DNA of 64,000 nt from Citromicrobium bathyomarinum (GTDB lineage: Bacteria; Pseudomonadota; Alphaproteobacteria; Sphingomonadales; Sphingomonadaceae), in assembly GCA_001306305.2 (NCBI GenBank), contig CP155577.1:1843501-1907500 (forward strand). Reading direction: 5' to 3'. Numbering within the stretch: the first letter of the stretch is position 1; each line of letters opens with the position of its first letter. Position numbers and translations under genes: made by a program. This document shows, one piece after another, positions 51,543-61,891 of the stretch. Under the pieces are notes generated by a model, which was not told the origin of the DNA, made no database searches, and saw nothing but the letters and a program-made list of their open reading frames with translations.

Positions 51543-52657
51543 TCTGCCGGCTCGGACACGGTCTTGGCGTCTTCGACGTTCAGCACGCCGCGGCGGACCT
51601 GGTCGCGCTCCATGCTTTCGAACAGCGCCTTGAAGTTGCCTTCGCCGAAGCCTTCGTCACCCTTGCGCTGGATGAATTCGAAGAACACCGGGCCGACCTG
51701 CGCCTCGGCGAAAATCTGCAGCAGCAGGCGCGGCGAGCCGCCTTCGGTCGTCCCGTCGAGCAGGATGCCGCGTGCTTTCAATTCATCGACCGGCTGGCCG
51801 TGATTGGGCAGACGCTCGGGCAGCATTTCGTAATAGGTTTCGGGCGGCGCGGTCATGAAGGGCACGCCGAACTGCTTGAGCCTGTCCCACGCGGCGATCA
51901 GGTCGTCGCAGATCAGGGCGATATGCTGGATGCCTTCGCCGTTGAATTCGCGCAGGAACTCCTCGATCTGGCCGCCGCCACCCTTGGCTTCCTCGTTGAG
52001 CGGAATGCGGATCTTGCCGTCGGGCGCGGTGAGCGCCTTGGAGGTCAGGCCGGTATATTCGCCCTTGATGTCGAAGAAGCGGATTTCCTGGAAGTTGAAC
52101 AGCTTCTCGTACCAGTCGGCCCAATAGGCCATACGCCCGCCGTAGACATTGTGCGTCAGGTGGTCGATCCGCTGGAAGCCCGCGCCTTCGGGATACTTTT
52201 CCACCCCGTCGAGATATTCGAAGTCGATGTCGTAGATTGACAGGGCTTCGTCGCCATCATCTGCATAGCGATCGATGATGTAGATCAGCGCGCCGCCGAT
52301 GCCCTTGATCGCGGGGATCGAGAGTTCCATCGGCCCGGTCTGGGTATCGACCGGCTCGGCACCCGCGTCCATCAGCTTCGCCCATGCTTCGGCCGCGTCC
52401 TTCACGCGGAAACCCATGCCGCACGCACTCGGCCCGTGTTCGCGGGCGAAATACCACGCCGCGCTCATCGGTTCGTAATTTGTGATCAGATTGATATTGC
52501 CCTGCCGCCACAGCTGCACATCCTTGGAGCGGTGGTTGGCGACATGGGTGAAGCCCATCGCTTCGAACACCGGCTCAAGCGTGCCTTTTTCCGGCGCGCA
52601 GAACTCGACGAACTCGAAGCCATTGAGGCCCACGGGATTCTCGAAAAGGTCGGCCAT
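51539..52657 (-). CDS. hpd: 4-hydroxyphenylpyruvate dioxygenase
   Basis: 372 residues. The C-terminal half holds the iron site: His in RIDHLTHNV, His in [11 protein letters not shown] and Glu in [19 protein letters not shown], as in all HPPDs. It oxidises 4-hydroxyphenylpyruvate to homogentisate. ATG 52657 with GGAGG upstream is chosen; the longer frame from 52879 adds a spurious leader. It forms an operon with the VOC gene. Confidence 0.96.
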   Translation of the reverse strand: MADLFENPVGLNGFEFVEFCAPEKGTLEPVFEAMGFTHVANHRSKDVQLWRQGNINLITNYEPMSAAWYFAREHGPSACGMGFRVKDAAEAWAKLMDAGAEPVDTQTGPMELSIPAIKGIGGALIYIIDRYADDGDEALSIYDIDFEYLDGVEKYPEGAGFQRIDHLTHNVYGGRMAYWADWYEKLFNFQEIRFFDIKGEYTGLTSKALTAPDGKIRIPLNEEAKGGGGQIEEFLREFNGEGIQHIALICDDLIAAWDRLKQFGVPFMTAPPETYYEMLPERLPNHGQPVDELKARGILLDGTTEGGSPRLLLQIFAEAQVGPVFFEFIQRKGDEGFGEGNFKALFESMERDQVRRGVLNVEDAKTVSEPAE

Positions 52658-52887
52658 ATCGGCATCCTCCGTAGCGGTGACTGTGTCTTGGCGGGCGGCA
52701 GCAGCGTATCCGGGGGAGGGCGCGCGCCGTTTCCCGCTCGAGCTAGGTCTGACCAGCCTGCCTGTCAATCGGTGTAACGGGTGCGGGACATGCCCGGTTC
52801 CTGCGCTGAGACGGGATGAGGGCGGGCGGATTTCCCTTGCGTCAAAGGGGCTTGCCTCCGCCCGGCGCATGTGATTCAAGGGCGTCC

Positions 52888-53229
52888 ATGAACCTCGCCA
52901 GGAAAACCATTGCCAAGCAGAACCGTGCGGCCCGGCGTGAGCGCCTGACCCAGGGCCTCGCTCTCGCGGCGCTGCTGCTGATGGGCGGCATGGCGATCGC
53001 AGGGCCGAGCGGGATTTTCGCGTGGAGCGATGCCTCCAAGGCGCTGGCCGAGCGTGAGGCGCGGATTGCCAAGCTGCAGGATCAGCGGGCGGACCTGCGC
53101 CAGCGGGTCGACGCGCTCGACCCCGACAATGCCGATCCGGACATGGTCGTGGAAATGATGCGCCGCAATCTCAACGTGGTTCATCCCGACGAGGTGATCC
53201 TGCCCAAGCCGGACGCTCCGGCACGCTGA
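52888..53229 (+). CDS. ftsB: Septum formation initiator FtsB/DivIC family
   Basis: 113 residues: a basic N-terminus, one membrane helix ([17 protein letters not shown]) and a coiled coil ([29 protein letters not shown]), then [24 protein letters not shown]. This is the FtsB layout of the division complex with FtsL and FtsQ. ATG 52888 is chosen. It lies ahead of pdhA, as is usual in alphaproteobacteria. Confidence 0.9.
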   Translation: MNLARKTIAKQNRAARRERLTQGLALAALLLMGGMAIAGPSGIFAWSDASKALAEREARIAKLQDQRADLRQRVDALDPDNADPDMVVEMMRRNLNVVHPDEVILPKPDAPAR

Positions 53230-53374
53230 TCGCCGCCTTCATCCGGGCGCGCTCCACAAAGCTCAAGATTTTTCGCAACCATTGCAAGCCGCGCGACGTT
53301 ACGTCATGGGGCTACGCCACGCCCCTGAGGAACACGTGCCGGGCCGCCGTGCGGCCTGCGTGAAGGAGTTACCA

Positions 53375-54463
53375 TTGGCCAAGAAACCCGCTGCGAAGAA
53401 GTCCCCCGCCAAGGCCGAGAATCTGGCCGCCGTGGATGATCCGGACTTCGTACTCCATTCGCTGCAAGAGGAGTTCGACAAGAACAAGCTCTACGACGCG
53501 AGCGAAGAGCAGATGCTGCACTTTTACGAGCAGATGCTGCTGATCCGCCGGTTCGAAGAACGCGCGGGCCAGCTGTACGGTCTCGGCCTGATCGGCGGGT
53601 TCTGCCACCTGTATATCGGGCAGGAAGCGGTCGCGATCGGGCTCCAGTCGGCGCTCGATAACGACAAGGACTCGGTCATCACCGGCTATCGCGACCATGG
53701 CCACATGCTCGCCTACGGGATCGACCCCAAGGTCATCATGTCCGAGCTGACCGGGCGCCAGGCCGGGATTTCGAAGGGCAAGGGCGGCTCGATGCACATG
53801 TTCAGCACCGAGCATAAGTTTTACGGCGGGCATGGCATCGTCGGCGCGCAGGTGCCGCTGGGCGCGGGCCTCGCCTTCGCGCACAAGTACAACGAGGACG
53901 GCGGCATCTGCCTCGCCTATTTCGGTGACGGCGCGGCGAACCAGGGTCAGGTCTACGAAGCGTTCAACATGGCCGCGCTGTGGAACCTGCCGATCTGCTT
54001 CGTGGTCGAGGACAACCAGTACGCGATGGGCACCGCGACCAAGCGCTCCAGCGCGGAAACGCGGTTCTACCGCCGCGGCACGAGCTTCCGCATCCCGGGA
54101 ATGGAAGTCGACGGGATGAATGTGCTCGAAGTGCGGCAGGCGGCCGAAGTTGCGTTCAAGCATATTCGCGAGGGCAACGGCCCGGTGCTGATGGAGTGCA
54201 ACACCTATCGCTATCGCGGGCACTCGATGTCCGACCCGGCGAAATACCGCACCCGTGAAGAGGTGCAGGACCAGAAAGAACACCACGACCCGATCGAGCG
54301 GATCAAGAAGACGCTGATCGAGAAGGGCAAGAGCGAGGACGAGTTGAAGGAGATCGACAAGGGAATCCGCTCTCAGGTTTCCGAAGCTGCGGACTTTGCC
54401 GAGAATTCGCCCGAGCCTGAGGCTGCCGAACTCTACACCGACGTTCTGGTGGAGGAGTACTGA
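53375..54463 (+). CDS. pdhA: Pyruvate dehydrogenase E1 component, alpha subunit
   Basis: 362 residues with a TTG start at 53375 preceded by AAGGAG at six bases; an upstream frame has no ribosome site. A Lys/Ala-rich N-terminus precedes the thiamine-diphosphate fold: YGLGLIGGFCHLYIGQEAVAIG, GDGAANQGQVYEAFNMAALW and the binding motif from GDG to EDNQYAMGTA. YRRGTSFRIPGMEVDGM and YRYRGHSMSDPAKYRTR carry the phosphate and substrate contacts. It is followed three bases later by pdhB. Confidence 0.95.
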   Translation: MAKKPAAKKSPAKAENLAAVDDPDFVLHSLQEEFDKNKLYDASEEQMLHFYEQMLLIRRFEERAGQLYGLGLIGGFCHLYIGQEAVAIGLQSALDNDKDSVITGYRDHGHMLAYGIDPKVIMSELTGRQAGISKGKGGSMHMFSTEHKFYGGHGIVGAQVPLGAGLAFAHKYNEDGGICLAYFGDGAANQGQVYEAFNMAALWNLPICFVVEDNQYAMGTATKRSSAETRFYRRGTSFRIPGMEVDGMNVLEVRQAAEVAFKHIREGNGPVLMECNTYRYRGHSMSDPAKYRTREEVQDQKEHHDPIERIKKTLIEKGKSEDELKEIDKGIRSQVSEAADFAENSPEPEAAELYTDVLVEEY

Positions 54464-54466
54464 GCG

Positions 54467-55879
54467 ATGGCGACCGAACTGAAGATGCCCGCGCTCTCTC
54501 CGACGATGGAGGAGGGTACGCTCGCCAAGTGGCTCAAGTCCGAAGGCGACAAGATCGAAATCGGCGACATCATCGCCGAGATCGAGACCGACAAGGCGAC
54601 GATGGAATTCGAAGCGGTCGACGAAGGCACGTTGGCGAAGATCCTCGTCGATGAGGGCACCGAAGGCGTTTCCGTCGGCACGGTCATCGCGATGATGGCC
54701 GATGAGGGCGAGGATGTCGGCGATGTCGAAGCGCCCGCCGCGAAGTCCGATAACTCGTCCGACCAGAAGGAAGACGTCGAGGGCGAAGGCAAGGATGTGG
54801 GGCGCGAACCTTCCGAAGCCGAAGTGACGCAGACGGCGGAAAAGCCGACCCGCTCCCCGGCCAGCGATCCCGCGATCCCCGAGGGCACAAACATGGTTTC
54901 GACCAGCGTGCGCGAGGCATTGCGCGATGCGATGGCCGAGGAAATGCGCCGCGACGAGCGCGTGTTCGTGATGGGTGAGGAAGTCGCCCAGTATCAGGGC
55001 GCGTACAAGGTGACGCAGGGGCTGCTCGACGAATTCGGCGACAAGCGCGTCGTCGACACGCCGATCACCGAATATGGCTTTGCCGGGCTCGGCACGGGCG
55101 CGGCGATGGGCGGCCTGCGCCCGATCGTGGAATTCATGACCTTCAACTTCGCGATGCAGGCGATCGATCACATCGTGAACTCGGCGGCGAAGACCAATTA
55201 CATGTCTGGTGGCCAGATGCGCTGTCCGGTGGTGTTCCGCGGACCCAATGGCGCGGCCAGCCGCGTCGGCGCGCAGCACAGCCAGAACTACGGGCCCTGG
55301 TACGCCAGCGTTCCCGGCCTGATCGTGATCGCGCCCTATGACGCGGCCGACGCCAAGGGGCTGATGAAGGCCGCGATCCGCAGCGAAGACCCGGTCGTCT
55401 TCCTTGAGAACGAGCTGGTCTACGGTCGCAGCTTCGACGTGCCCGAGCTGGACGATTACGTGCTGCCGATCGGCAAGGCGCGGATCGTGCGCGAGGGTAG
55501 CGATGTGACTATCGTCAGCTATTCCATCGCGGTCGGGCTGGCGCTCGAAGCGGCGGAGAAGCTGGCGGAAGACGGGATCGATGCCGAAGTGATCGACCTG
55601 CGCACGCTGCGTCCGCTGGACAAGGAAACGGTGCTCGAAAGCCTCAAGAAGACCAATCGTATGGTGGTCGCCGAAGAGGGGTGGCCGACCTGCTCCATCG
55701 CCAGCGAGATCGTGGCGATCTGCATGGAAGAAGGCTTCGACTATCTCGATGCGCCGGTGACGCGGGTCAACAACGAGGACGTGCCGCTGCCCTACGCCGC
55801 CAATCTGGAGGCGATGGCGCTGATCGATACGGACCGGATCGTGAAGGCGGTGAAGAAGGTCTGCTACGTCGAGGAGTAG
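54467..55879 (+). CDS. pdhB: Pyruvate dehydrogenase E1 component, beta subunit, with lipoyl domain
   Basis: 470 residues. The N-terminal lipoyl domain has [17 protein letters not shown], where the Lys of TDKA is lipoylated. An acidic linker joins it to the E1-beta fold ([61 protein letters not shown]). A lipoyl domain on E1-beta is a known feature of alphaproteobacteria. With E1-alpha it decarboxylates pyruvate. A GC hairpin overlaps the stop. Confidence 0.96.
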   Translation: MATELKMPALSPTMEEGTLAKWLKSEGDKIEIGDIIAEIETDKATMEFEAVDEGTLAKILVDEGTEGVSVGTVIAMMADEGEDVGDVEAPAAKSDNSSDQKEDVEGEGKDVGREPSEAEVTQTAEKPTRSPASDPAIPEGTNMVSTSVREALRDAMAEEMRRDERVFVMGEEVAQYQGAYKVTQGLLDEFGDKRVVDTPITEYGFAGLGTGAAMGGLRPIVEFMTFNFAMQAIDHIVNSAAKTNYMSGGQMRCPVVFRGPNGAASRVGAQHSQNYGPWYASVPGLIVIAPYDAADAKGLMKAAIRSEDPVVFLENELVYGRSFDVPELDDYVLPIGKARIVREGSDVTIVSYSIAVGLALEAAEKLAEDGIDAEVIDLRTLRPLDKETVLESLKKTNRMVVAEEGWPTCSIASEIVAICMEEGFDYLDAPVTRVNNEDVPLPYAANLEAMALIDTDRIVKAVKKVCYVEE

Positions 55880-55899
55880 GGGCGCCGGCAGGGCGCCCC
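55879..55899 (+). terminator. Terminator hairpin after pdhB
   Basis: GGGGCGCC (55879-55886) pairs with GGCGCCCC (55892-55899), starting at the last base of the pdhB stop. The stem is very stable. No T-run follows, so termination is presumably Rho-assisted. Confidence 0.6.
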
Positions 55900-55939
55900 A
55901 CCACGCCGCCCATCAGCGCACGGTTCCTGCCACTTCTCG

Positions 55940-56713
55940 TCAGTGACAGTGGTAGCCGTCGAAAGCGGTTGTATGGCAAACACCGGCGGCAGCGTTGTCG
56001 CGAAAGGGATTGGGCAGCGCGGGCACAGGGGCACAGACGGGATCGGGCGCGCCATCATCTGCGACACCGGGCAGAAGGTCTCGGTCGTCACGGATCGGAA
56101 AGGCGGCTTCGTGCCTGATCACGCGGTTGCCGAGGAACATGTCGCCGAACAGCCCCTGATATTCGTAGAACACCTCGACATACATCACCGCATCGCCGAC
56201 CGGCGCGCGGATCTCGCGGCCCGTTGGGCCCATCCCGGTGAAACTGGGATCGGTGACCTCGCTGGTAAGCTCCGGCCCGTAGCGTGACGCGTAGGCAGCC
56301 GAACCCGTGCAGCGCTGCCAACGGATCAGCTGCTTGTCGAGAACGCCAACCGTCTCCAGGCTGGAGAGCACGACCCGGCCATGCTCGGTCAGGTCGATGT
56401 TTTCGCCCTGCTTCGCTGCGCCGGCGAAGATCGAATTGACGTCCGACCGGTAGATGGTCTTGGTCGTGCTGCTCGACGAGGTCTGGCCCATCCGGGCGGC
56501 GTTATCCGCGATGGTCAGCGAAATCTGGCTGACGTTCATGCTGGTCACCGCGTAATTGGCCAGCTCGATCCCGAACATGCCCAGGCCGAGGAAGATCGGC
56601 AGGCTGATCGCGAATTCGATCAGCGCGAGGCCACGATTGTCGCGGCGCAGGCGTTTGAGGCGGCGGCCGAACTGGCGCAGTCGCGCGGGAACAGGGGGGA
56701 GGGAGGTCAGCAT
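55940..56713 (-). CDS. TadE-like pilus assembly protein (second copy)
   Basis: 257 residues with the TadE start: RRDNRGLALIEFAISLPIFLGLGMFGIELANYAV, i.e. a prepilin-like basic segment with the conserved Glu of IEFA, then a membrane helix. The rest is periplasmic, with Cys pairs (QRCTG, PVCAPVP, GVCHTT, YHCH). Its start overlaps the preceding TadE-like gene by 7 bases, so both are coupled. Confidence 0.88.
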   Translation of the reverse strand: MLTSLPPVPARLRQFGRRLKRLRRDNRGLALIEFAISLPIFLGLGMFGIELANYAVTSMNVSQISLTIADNAARMGQTSSSSTTKTIYRSDVNSIFAGAAKQGENIDLTEHGRVVLSSLETVGVLDKQLIRWQRCTGSAAYASRYGPELTSEVTDPSFTGMGPTGREIRAPVGDAVMYVEVFYEYQGLFGDMFLGNRVIRHEAAFPIRDDRDLLPGVADDGAPDPVCAPVPALPNPFRDNAAAGVCHTTAFDGYHCH

Positions 56714-57303
56714 GGCTCGGTCTCCGGCACCGCCTTGCCATTCTGCTGGGCGTAGGGCTGGTTCTTGAGCACCGTGCTCATCTCGATGCTGGCTTCCTGG
56801 GGCAGACCAAGCAGACCGTAGAGCGGAAACAGCTTATCGTAGGTCGCGGTGACGGTGTACATCGTGATATCGCGCGCGCCGCCGAAACCGCCACTGCCGA
56901 CATCGGAATCCCAGCTTCCATTGCCGTTTTCGTCTTCGAAGGTTTCGCCCGCGTCGCATTCGCCATTGGCGTTATCGTCATTGATCGCTTCTGCCCGCTC
57001 GATGTCGGTGAAGTCGTAGTAGCTCTTGCGATCGAAAGAGAGTTCTGCGCTGCGCAACACATGCTGGACGCGGGTTTCAACCATCCCGTCGATGGCCGCT
57101 TCCGCAGTGGGGCCACTTTCCAGCGTGGAATCGCGCGCGGCCTCCTGCATCGCGCCATTCATCACCGCGCGCAGGTAGACCGCCTGGCCGAGATCGAACA
57201 CGCCCATCAGCAGGATCATAAAGGACGGCGCGATGATGGCGAACTCGACGATGGTCGAGCCACGCGTGTCGCGGCGCAGACGGTTGAGAGCGCGCGCCAG
57301 CAT
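56707..57303 (-). CDS. TadE-like pilus assembly protein
   Basis: 198 residues with the pseudopilin-like start RRDTRGSTIVEFAIIAPSFMILLMGVFDLGQAVYLRAVM, followed by a periplasmic domain with an acidic NDDNANGECDAGETFEDENGNGSWDSD stretch that could bind calcium. Its start overlaps the stop of the TadG-like gene by one base. Confidence 0.9.
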   Translation of the reverse strand: MLARALNRLRRDTRGSTIVEFAIIAPSFMILLMGVFDLGQAVYLRAVMNGAMQEAARDSTLESGPTAEAAIDGMVETRVQHVLRSAELSFDRKSYYDFTDIERAEAINDDNANGECDAGETFEDENGNGSWDSDVGSGGFGGARDITMYTVTATYDKLFPLYGLLGLPQEASIEMSTVLKNQPYAQQNGKAVPETEPC

Positions 57304-59132
57304 CAGTCGACCAGCCTCAAGTCGGCAATTTCTTCGGCGATCTGGCCGAATGCGTCGTTGAGCGCGCCCGAATTGTTCGCGGTGTAGCTGCTGTTAGGGC
57401 TGGCGCATTCGGTCATGTCGGTGGTCAGCGTGGTGTTGAATGCGACCACCCACAGGCGGATACCCTTGGCCTTGATCGCCTTGCACAGCTCTTTGTAGCG
57501 GCGGGTGTGCCGGGTGTGCTGTTCGTTCCTGATCGCAGTCTGGCTGTTCGACGTTTGCATGCCGGTGATCCGGCCGTCGTGCTGCTCGATCCCGTATGCA
57601 TTGTAATAGGTTGGGCCGGGAGACAGTTCGCCATCGGTCATGAACACGATATGCCGACCGACGTAGCTATTGTTGGATGGGGCGGCGTTCACGGTGCTGG
57701 AGAAGATGCCTTGGGGGGAACTGACCCGGGCCCCCCACAGCAAGCCGATATCATGGTAGGTACCGCCATCGGGGGAGAGATTGTTTGTGTAGCTCCGCAA
57801 TGCCGAGAGAGAGTCGTAGGTCCCGAGAAGCTCCGCCTGATATGGACAGCTTATCTGTGGCTTCCCGTCCGGGTACCCTGGAGTGTTCGACTGCGTAGTG
57901 TTTGGATCGCGATAAAACACGACCTCCGGCCAATAAGGCCTCCACTTTGTTGCGTTATTGCTCGGCGCGCTGTCGATATCCAGGTCGTAAAGCCCGTTCG
58001 GGCTGAAGGTCTTGGTGCTCGCGTTGAAAGTGACCGAGTCCGAGGCGACCGTATCGCGCTCTTCGATGCAGCCTTCCCATGTATAGCTGTCGCTTGTCAC
58101 ACCCGTCGGGTCGGGAGTGGCTGAGAAGGTCTTGTAACTCGACGTGGGGTGCGTGACCTGCCGGTAGACCGTATTGTAGGTATTGGTTCCCTCATGGTAA
58201 TCGCGCCAGATGCATCCCGAGAAGGTGGTCGCGTTTTCCCCCCGAATACTGGTGTTGTGATAGGTGTAGTAGCGCGAGGTGCAGTTTTGTCCGGCGTTGG
58301 GATTAACCCAGCAATTCCACCAGCCGGAGCACACGGCTTCCGTGCGGTGCACAACCCATTGCGCCGGCGTCGTACCGGTCACTTCGTTCTTGCGAGACTG
58401 GTAGGCATGGCTGTCGACGATGTAGTTCTGCGGCAGCAGTCTGCCTACGTTGACCGTACCGGTGTATGGCACGAATGAGTACCGGATGCGGCCCCCGCTA
58501 CCAGCGGAGGCTGTGGCGAGCGTGTTGTAAAAGCTGTCAATCGCGTCTTTTAGCGCGCTCATCCGCGAAGTTCTGGACAGGCTGCCGTAGGCGCGTCCTT
58601 CCTTGTCGGCGTAGCTATTATAGTAACTGAGATAAGAGTTGCACTGGCTCGTATCGGCATCGCTCGGGCATGCCATCGAGCCGGTCGTGTCGAGCACGAA
58701 GGTCACGTCCGCATTGCCGACGTCGTAGCGCGCCGCGCAGTCGACCGCGAGGTTGAGCTCGCTGAACGTGAAGAACTGCATGATGACCGTGGGCAGGCGG
58801 ACCGAGGCGGTCCCCTCGACCGTTGTCGTGCCGGAAGGGTTGGTCGGTACGAAGCTGACGTCCTGCGAACCGAGGTAGTCGCTGGCGTAGTTGACCTCGA
58901 AATATTCGGAGGCGACGTTCGCAGCGGCAGTGGTCCAGGTGCTGTTGCCCATTTCCTTGCGACCGGCAAGCACGCCCGCGTCGCACGCCTGCTGGAGACG
59001 CGATTCCACCATGTAGGCGCGGCTCATGTCGACGCCGCTGCCGATCAGCGCGACCAGCGGCACGAGTGCGGCCGCGACGATGGCGACGGTATTGCCCGCC
59101 ATATTACGGCGCAGGCGCGTCAGAAAATTCAT
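57303..59132 (-). CDS. TadG-like protein with von Willebrand A domain
   Basis: 609 residues. The N-terminal prepilin-like helix (NMAGNTVAIVAAALVPLVALIGSGVDMSRAYMVESRLQQACDAG) is the TadE/G-like pattern. A vWA domain starts VTFVLDTTGSMACPSD, giving a MIDAS (DxTGS) site. Several Cys and Trp-rich repeats follow (SGWWNCWVN, CTSRYYTY). A second vWA metal region FMTDGELSPGP lies near the C-terminus. It starts the three-gene operon, and is probably a surface or periplasmic part of a Tad-type pilus. Confidence 0.9.
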   Translation of the reverse strand: MNFLTRLRRNMAGNTVAIVAAALVPLVALIGSGVDMSRAYMVESRLQQACDAGVLAGRKEMGNSTWTTAAANVASEYFEVNYASDYLGSQDVSFVPTNPSGTTTVEGTASVRLPTVIMQFFTFSELNLAVDCAARYDVGNADVTFVLDTTGSMACPSDADTSQCNSYLSYYNSYADKEGRAYGSLSRTSRMSALKDAIDSFYNTLATASAGSGGRIRYSFVPYTGTVNVGRLLPQNYIVDSHAYQSRKNEVTGTTPAQWVVHRTEAVCSGWWNCWVNPNAGQNCTSRYYTYHNTSIRGENATTFSGCIWRDYHEGTNTYNTVYRQVTHPTSSYKTFSATPDPTGVTSDSYTWEGCIEERDTVASDSVTFNASTKTFSPNGLYDLDIDSAPSNNATKWRPYWPEVVFYRDPNTTQSNTPGYPDGKPQISCPYQAELLGTYDSLSALRSYTNNLSPDGGTYHDIGLLWGARVSSPQGIFSSTVNAAPSNNSYVGRHIVFMTDGELSPGPTYYNAYGIEQHDGRITGMQTSNSQTAIRNEQHTRHTRRYKELCKAIKAKGIRLWVVAFNTTLTTDMTECASPNSSYTANNSGALNDAFGQIAEEIADLRLVD

Positions 59133-59288
59133 GCCTGCCCTTTCCCCGTCATTCTCGTGGTCCCGTCTTGTGGCTTGCGTGTCGGACGATGGTTAACCGC
59201 CATCATCCTTCCGCTTAACCTACCAGTGGTTGTCGGGCTTTGACCGATCAGGGTTGAAGCGAGGTTAAGAGCCGCGCATTGGCGTGCC

Positions 59289-59966
59289 ATGGCGAGCGCA
59301 CGAACCGAGGGAGAATCAGGTCCGGCAGCGGACCCTTCGCTTACGCTGGCGCTGGCCTACGCCCCGCGCGATGCGCGGCCGGTATTCGACGATCTGTTCG
59401 CGCTCGACCGGCGGCTGGCGGATGCGGTGCGGCAGGCGAGCGAGCCGATCATCGCGCAATTGAAGCTCGCCTGGTGGCGCGACCGCTTCGCGCAGGATCG
59501 CAGCGACTGGCCGAAGGGGGAGCCGCTGCTGGCCCGCCTTGCGGCGTGGGATGCGGATGTCTCGCAACTGGCATCGCTGGTCGACGGGTGGGAGGCGCTG
59601 CTGGCCGAAGGTCCGCTGACCGAGGAGGCGATTACCGCGTTCGGCGAAGGTCGTGCCGATGCTTGGGCGCTCGCCGCAGCGGCGCTGGGTGAGCCGGGAC
59701 CTCCGCTCCCCCATCATACCGCGCTGCTGTGGTCCTACGCCGATCTGGCGCAGCATTGCTCCACGCCCGAGGATGCCGAACGCGTGCGGGCTGTGGCGCG
59801 GGGACAGGGACTGCTCGACCAGACGCCGCCCAGGCTGCCGCGTGCCTTGCGGCCCTTCGCCGTACTCGGCACGCAGGGCTTGCGCAGCCTGCGTTCGGGC
59901 AGGCCAATGATGTCGGCAGGCGGAGATTTCCTCGCGGCGGTGCGGGCGGGTATGCTAGGCCGCTGA
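59289..59966 (+). CDS. Squalene/phytoene-synthase-family protein (NDUFAF6-like)
   Basis: 225 residues with the family helices AYAPRDARPVFDDLFALDRRLADAV and SEPIIAQLKLAWWRDRF (the usual RLqWWrd stretch), and LLWSYADLAQHCSTPEDAERV. The two Asp-rich motifs of true synthases (DxxxD) are missing or changed. It is therefore more like the NDUFAF6 (complex I assembly) branch than an isoprenoid synthase. ATG 59289 is used though its ribosome site is weak. Confidence 0.78.
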   Translation: MASARTEGESGPAADPSLTLALAYAPRDARPVFDDLFALDRRLADAVRQASEPIIAQLKLAWWRDRFAQDRSDWPKGEPLLARLAAWDADVSQLASLVDGWEALLAEGPLTEEAITAFGEGRADAWALAAAALGEPGPPLPHHTALLWSYADLAQHCSTPEDAERVRAVARGQGLLDQTPPRLPRALRPFAVLGTQGLRSLRSGRPMMSAGGDFLAAVRAGMLGR

Positions 59967-59990
59967 CAGGGTATCGAAGGGGGAGGACTG

Positions 59991-60449
59991 ATGGATCGCG
60001 TGGTGCTGGGTGCAGTGCTGGGGCTGATCCTGGCGGGTGTCGGGATTTTCTGGTGGCAGGGCCGCGCGCAGGTGGAAGAGGCCGCTCCGCCGCCGCCTGA
60101 CGTTGCTGCAACTCCGGCAGAGGACGCGCTGCCCCAGGCCGATCCGGCCGACCTTACCGGCCCGGCTCCTCCCGAAGCGACCGAGCTGACCCGCGAACAG
60201 CGGCGCTTCTTCCGCTACGACCGCAATCGCGACCTCAAGATCACCCGCAACGAGATGCTCTCGACCCGCAGCGATGCGTTTCGCAAGCTGGACAAGGACG
60301 GCAACAACCTACTCGATTTCGAGGAATGGGCAGTGGCGACCGTCGACAAGTTCGAGGGTGCCGACGCGGATGGCGACCGCGTGCTGACGCAGGCCGAGTT
60401 CGCAACCACCGCGCCCAAACCGAAGAAAAAACCGCGCTGTAGCTGCTAG
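59991..60449 (+). CDS. Membrane-anchored EF-hand protein
   Basis: 152 residues: one N-terminal membrane helix ([19 protein letters not shown]), a Pro/Ala-rich linker, then three EF-hand loops [28 protein letters not shown] and [14 protein letters not shown]. It ends [10 protein letters not shown]. The loops hold the Asp/Asn and Glu needed to bind Ca2+. It is likely periplasmic. The stop overlaps the convergent trmFO stop by four bases. Confidence 0.9.
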   Translation: MDRVVLGAVLGLILAGVGIFWWQGRAQVEEAAPPPPDVAATPAEDALPQADPADLTGPAPPEATELTREQRRFFRYDRNRDLKITRNEMLSTRSDAFRKLDKDGNNLLDFEEWAVATVDKFEGADADGDRVLTQAEFATTAPKPKKKPRCSC

Positions 60450-61813
60450 GCAGGCACGCGCGCGCGCGCGGCAAGCCATTCGCCCAGATCCGCCTTTGCG
60501 CGTCTGGTATAGGCTTCCTTGCGCTGTTTCTTCTTCACTTCGTGGAGCGGCGGGAAGAGCCCGAAATTGACATTCATCGGCTGGAAGGTCTCCGCCTCGG
60601 CATCGCCGGTGACGTGGCTCAGCAGAGCGCCGAGCGCGGTGGTGCGCGGGGGAGGGGACCAGTCCTCGCCGCGATGCTCGGCGGCCACCATCAGTCCAGC
60701 GAGCAAGCCGATCGCCGAGCTTTCGACATAGCCCTCACACCCGGTGATCTGTCCGGCGAAGCGGATGTGGGCCGCGTTCTTCAACCGCAATTGCCGGTCG
60801 AGCACCAGCGGCGAGTTGATGAAGGTGTTGCGGTGCAGCCCGCCCAGCCGCGCGAATTCAGCGTTCTCCAGACCGGGGATCGTCCGGAACAGCTCCACCT
60901 GCGCGCCGTATTTCAGCTTCGTCTGAAACCCGACCATGTTCCAAAGCGTGCCCAGCTTGTTGTCCTGCCGCAGCTGAACGACCGCATAGGGCCAGCGGCC
61001 TTGCGGATGTTCCTCGGTGGTGTCGTAGGGGTTGTCGAGTCCGACGCCCTTCATCGGTCCGTAGCGCAGCGTTTCGACACCGCGCGATGCCATCACCTCG
61101 ATCGGCATGCAGCCGTCGAAATAGGGGGTGTCGGCCTCCCACTCCTTGAACTCGGTCTTATCGCCGTCGATCAGCGCCTGCACGAAGGTTTCGTACTGCT
61201 CTCTGGTCATCGGGCAGTTGATATAGTCGCCATCCTCGTTGCTGGCCTCAGTCCGCTTGTTCCAGCGGCTCTGAATCCAGCATTTGCTCATGTCGATCGA
61301 GTCGCGGTGGACGATCGGGGCGATGGCGTCGAAGAAGGCCAGCCGATCCTCGCCGGTCGCCTGCACGATGCTTTGTGCGAGGTTCTGCGCCGTCAGCGGC
61401 CCGGTCGCGACGATGGCGAGGCCTGCATCGGGCAGCGTATCGACCCGTTCGCGCACCACGGTGACGTTGGGATGCTCGGCCAGCCTGCGTTCGACTTCTG
61501 CCGAAAAGACGTCGCGGTCCACCGCCATCGCGCTGCCAGCGGGCACGCGCGCCTTTTCGCCAGCGGACATCACGATCGAATCCAGCCGCCGCATTTCGTC
61601 GTGCAGCAGGCCGACCGCGTTCTTGTCGCTGTCGTCGGAGCGGAAGGAGTTGGAGCAGACCAGCTCGGCCAGTCCGTCGGTCTGGTGCGCGGGTGTCATC
61701 TCGCCGCTGCCGCGCATTTCCGACAGGCGAACCTTCAGCCCCGCCTGCGCCAATTGCCACGCCGCCTCGCTGCCCGCGAGACCGCCGCCGATAATGTGTA
61801 CGTCATGTGTCAT
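60446..61813 (-). CDS. trmFO: Methylenetetrahydrofolate-tRNA-(uracil-5-)-methyltransferase TrmFO
   Basis: 455 residues. The FAD fold starts [21 protein letters not shown], and [12 protein letters not shown] carries a catalytic Cys. Also present are [46 protein letters not shown] and [21 protein letters not shown]. It makes m5U54 in tRNA with folate as carbon donor. It is longer than the short GidA family and complete. Confidence 0.96.
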   Translation of the reverse strand: MTHDVHIIGGGLAGSEAAWQLAQAGLKVRLSEMRGSGEMTPAHQTDGLAELVCSNSFRSDDSDKNAVGLLHDEMRRLDSIVMSAGEKARVPAGSAMAVDRDVFSAEVERRLAEHPNVTVVRERVDTLPDAGLAIVATGPLTAQNLAQSIVQATGEDRLAFFDAIAPIVHRDSIDMSKCWIQSRWNKRTEASNEDGDYINCPMTREQYETFVQALIDGDKTEFKEWEADTPYFDGCMPIEVMASRGVETLRYGPMKGVGLDNPYDTTEEHPQGRWPYAVVQLRQDNKLGTLWNMVGFQTKLKYGAQVELFRTIPGLENAEFARLGGLHRNTFINSPLVLDRQLRLKNAAHIRFAGQITGCEGYVESSAIGLLAGLMVAAEHRGEDWSPPPRTTALGALLSHVTGDAEAETFQPMNVNFGLFPPLHEVKKKQRKEAYTRRAKADLGEWLAARARVPA

Positions 61814-61891
61814 TGCCAGCGCACCTAGGCGCAGTACTGCAAAAGTTCAAAGCATGTGGCGAGTACGCGGCACCCGCGTTAGAGACGGGCC

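Noticed and set aside
53369-55279. Minus-strand open frame of 636 codons
   Set aside because: It is antisense to pdhA and pdhB, which have clear motifs.
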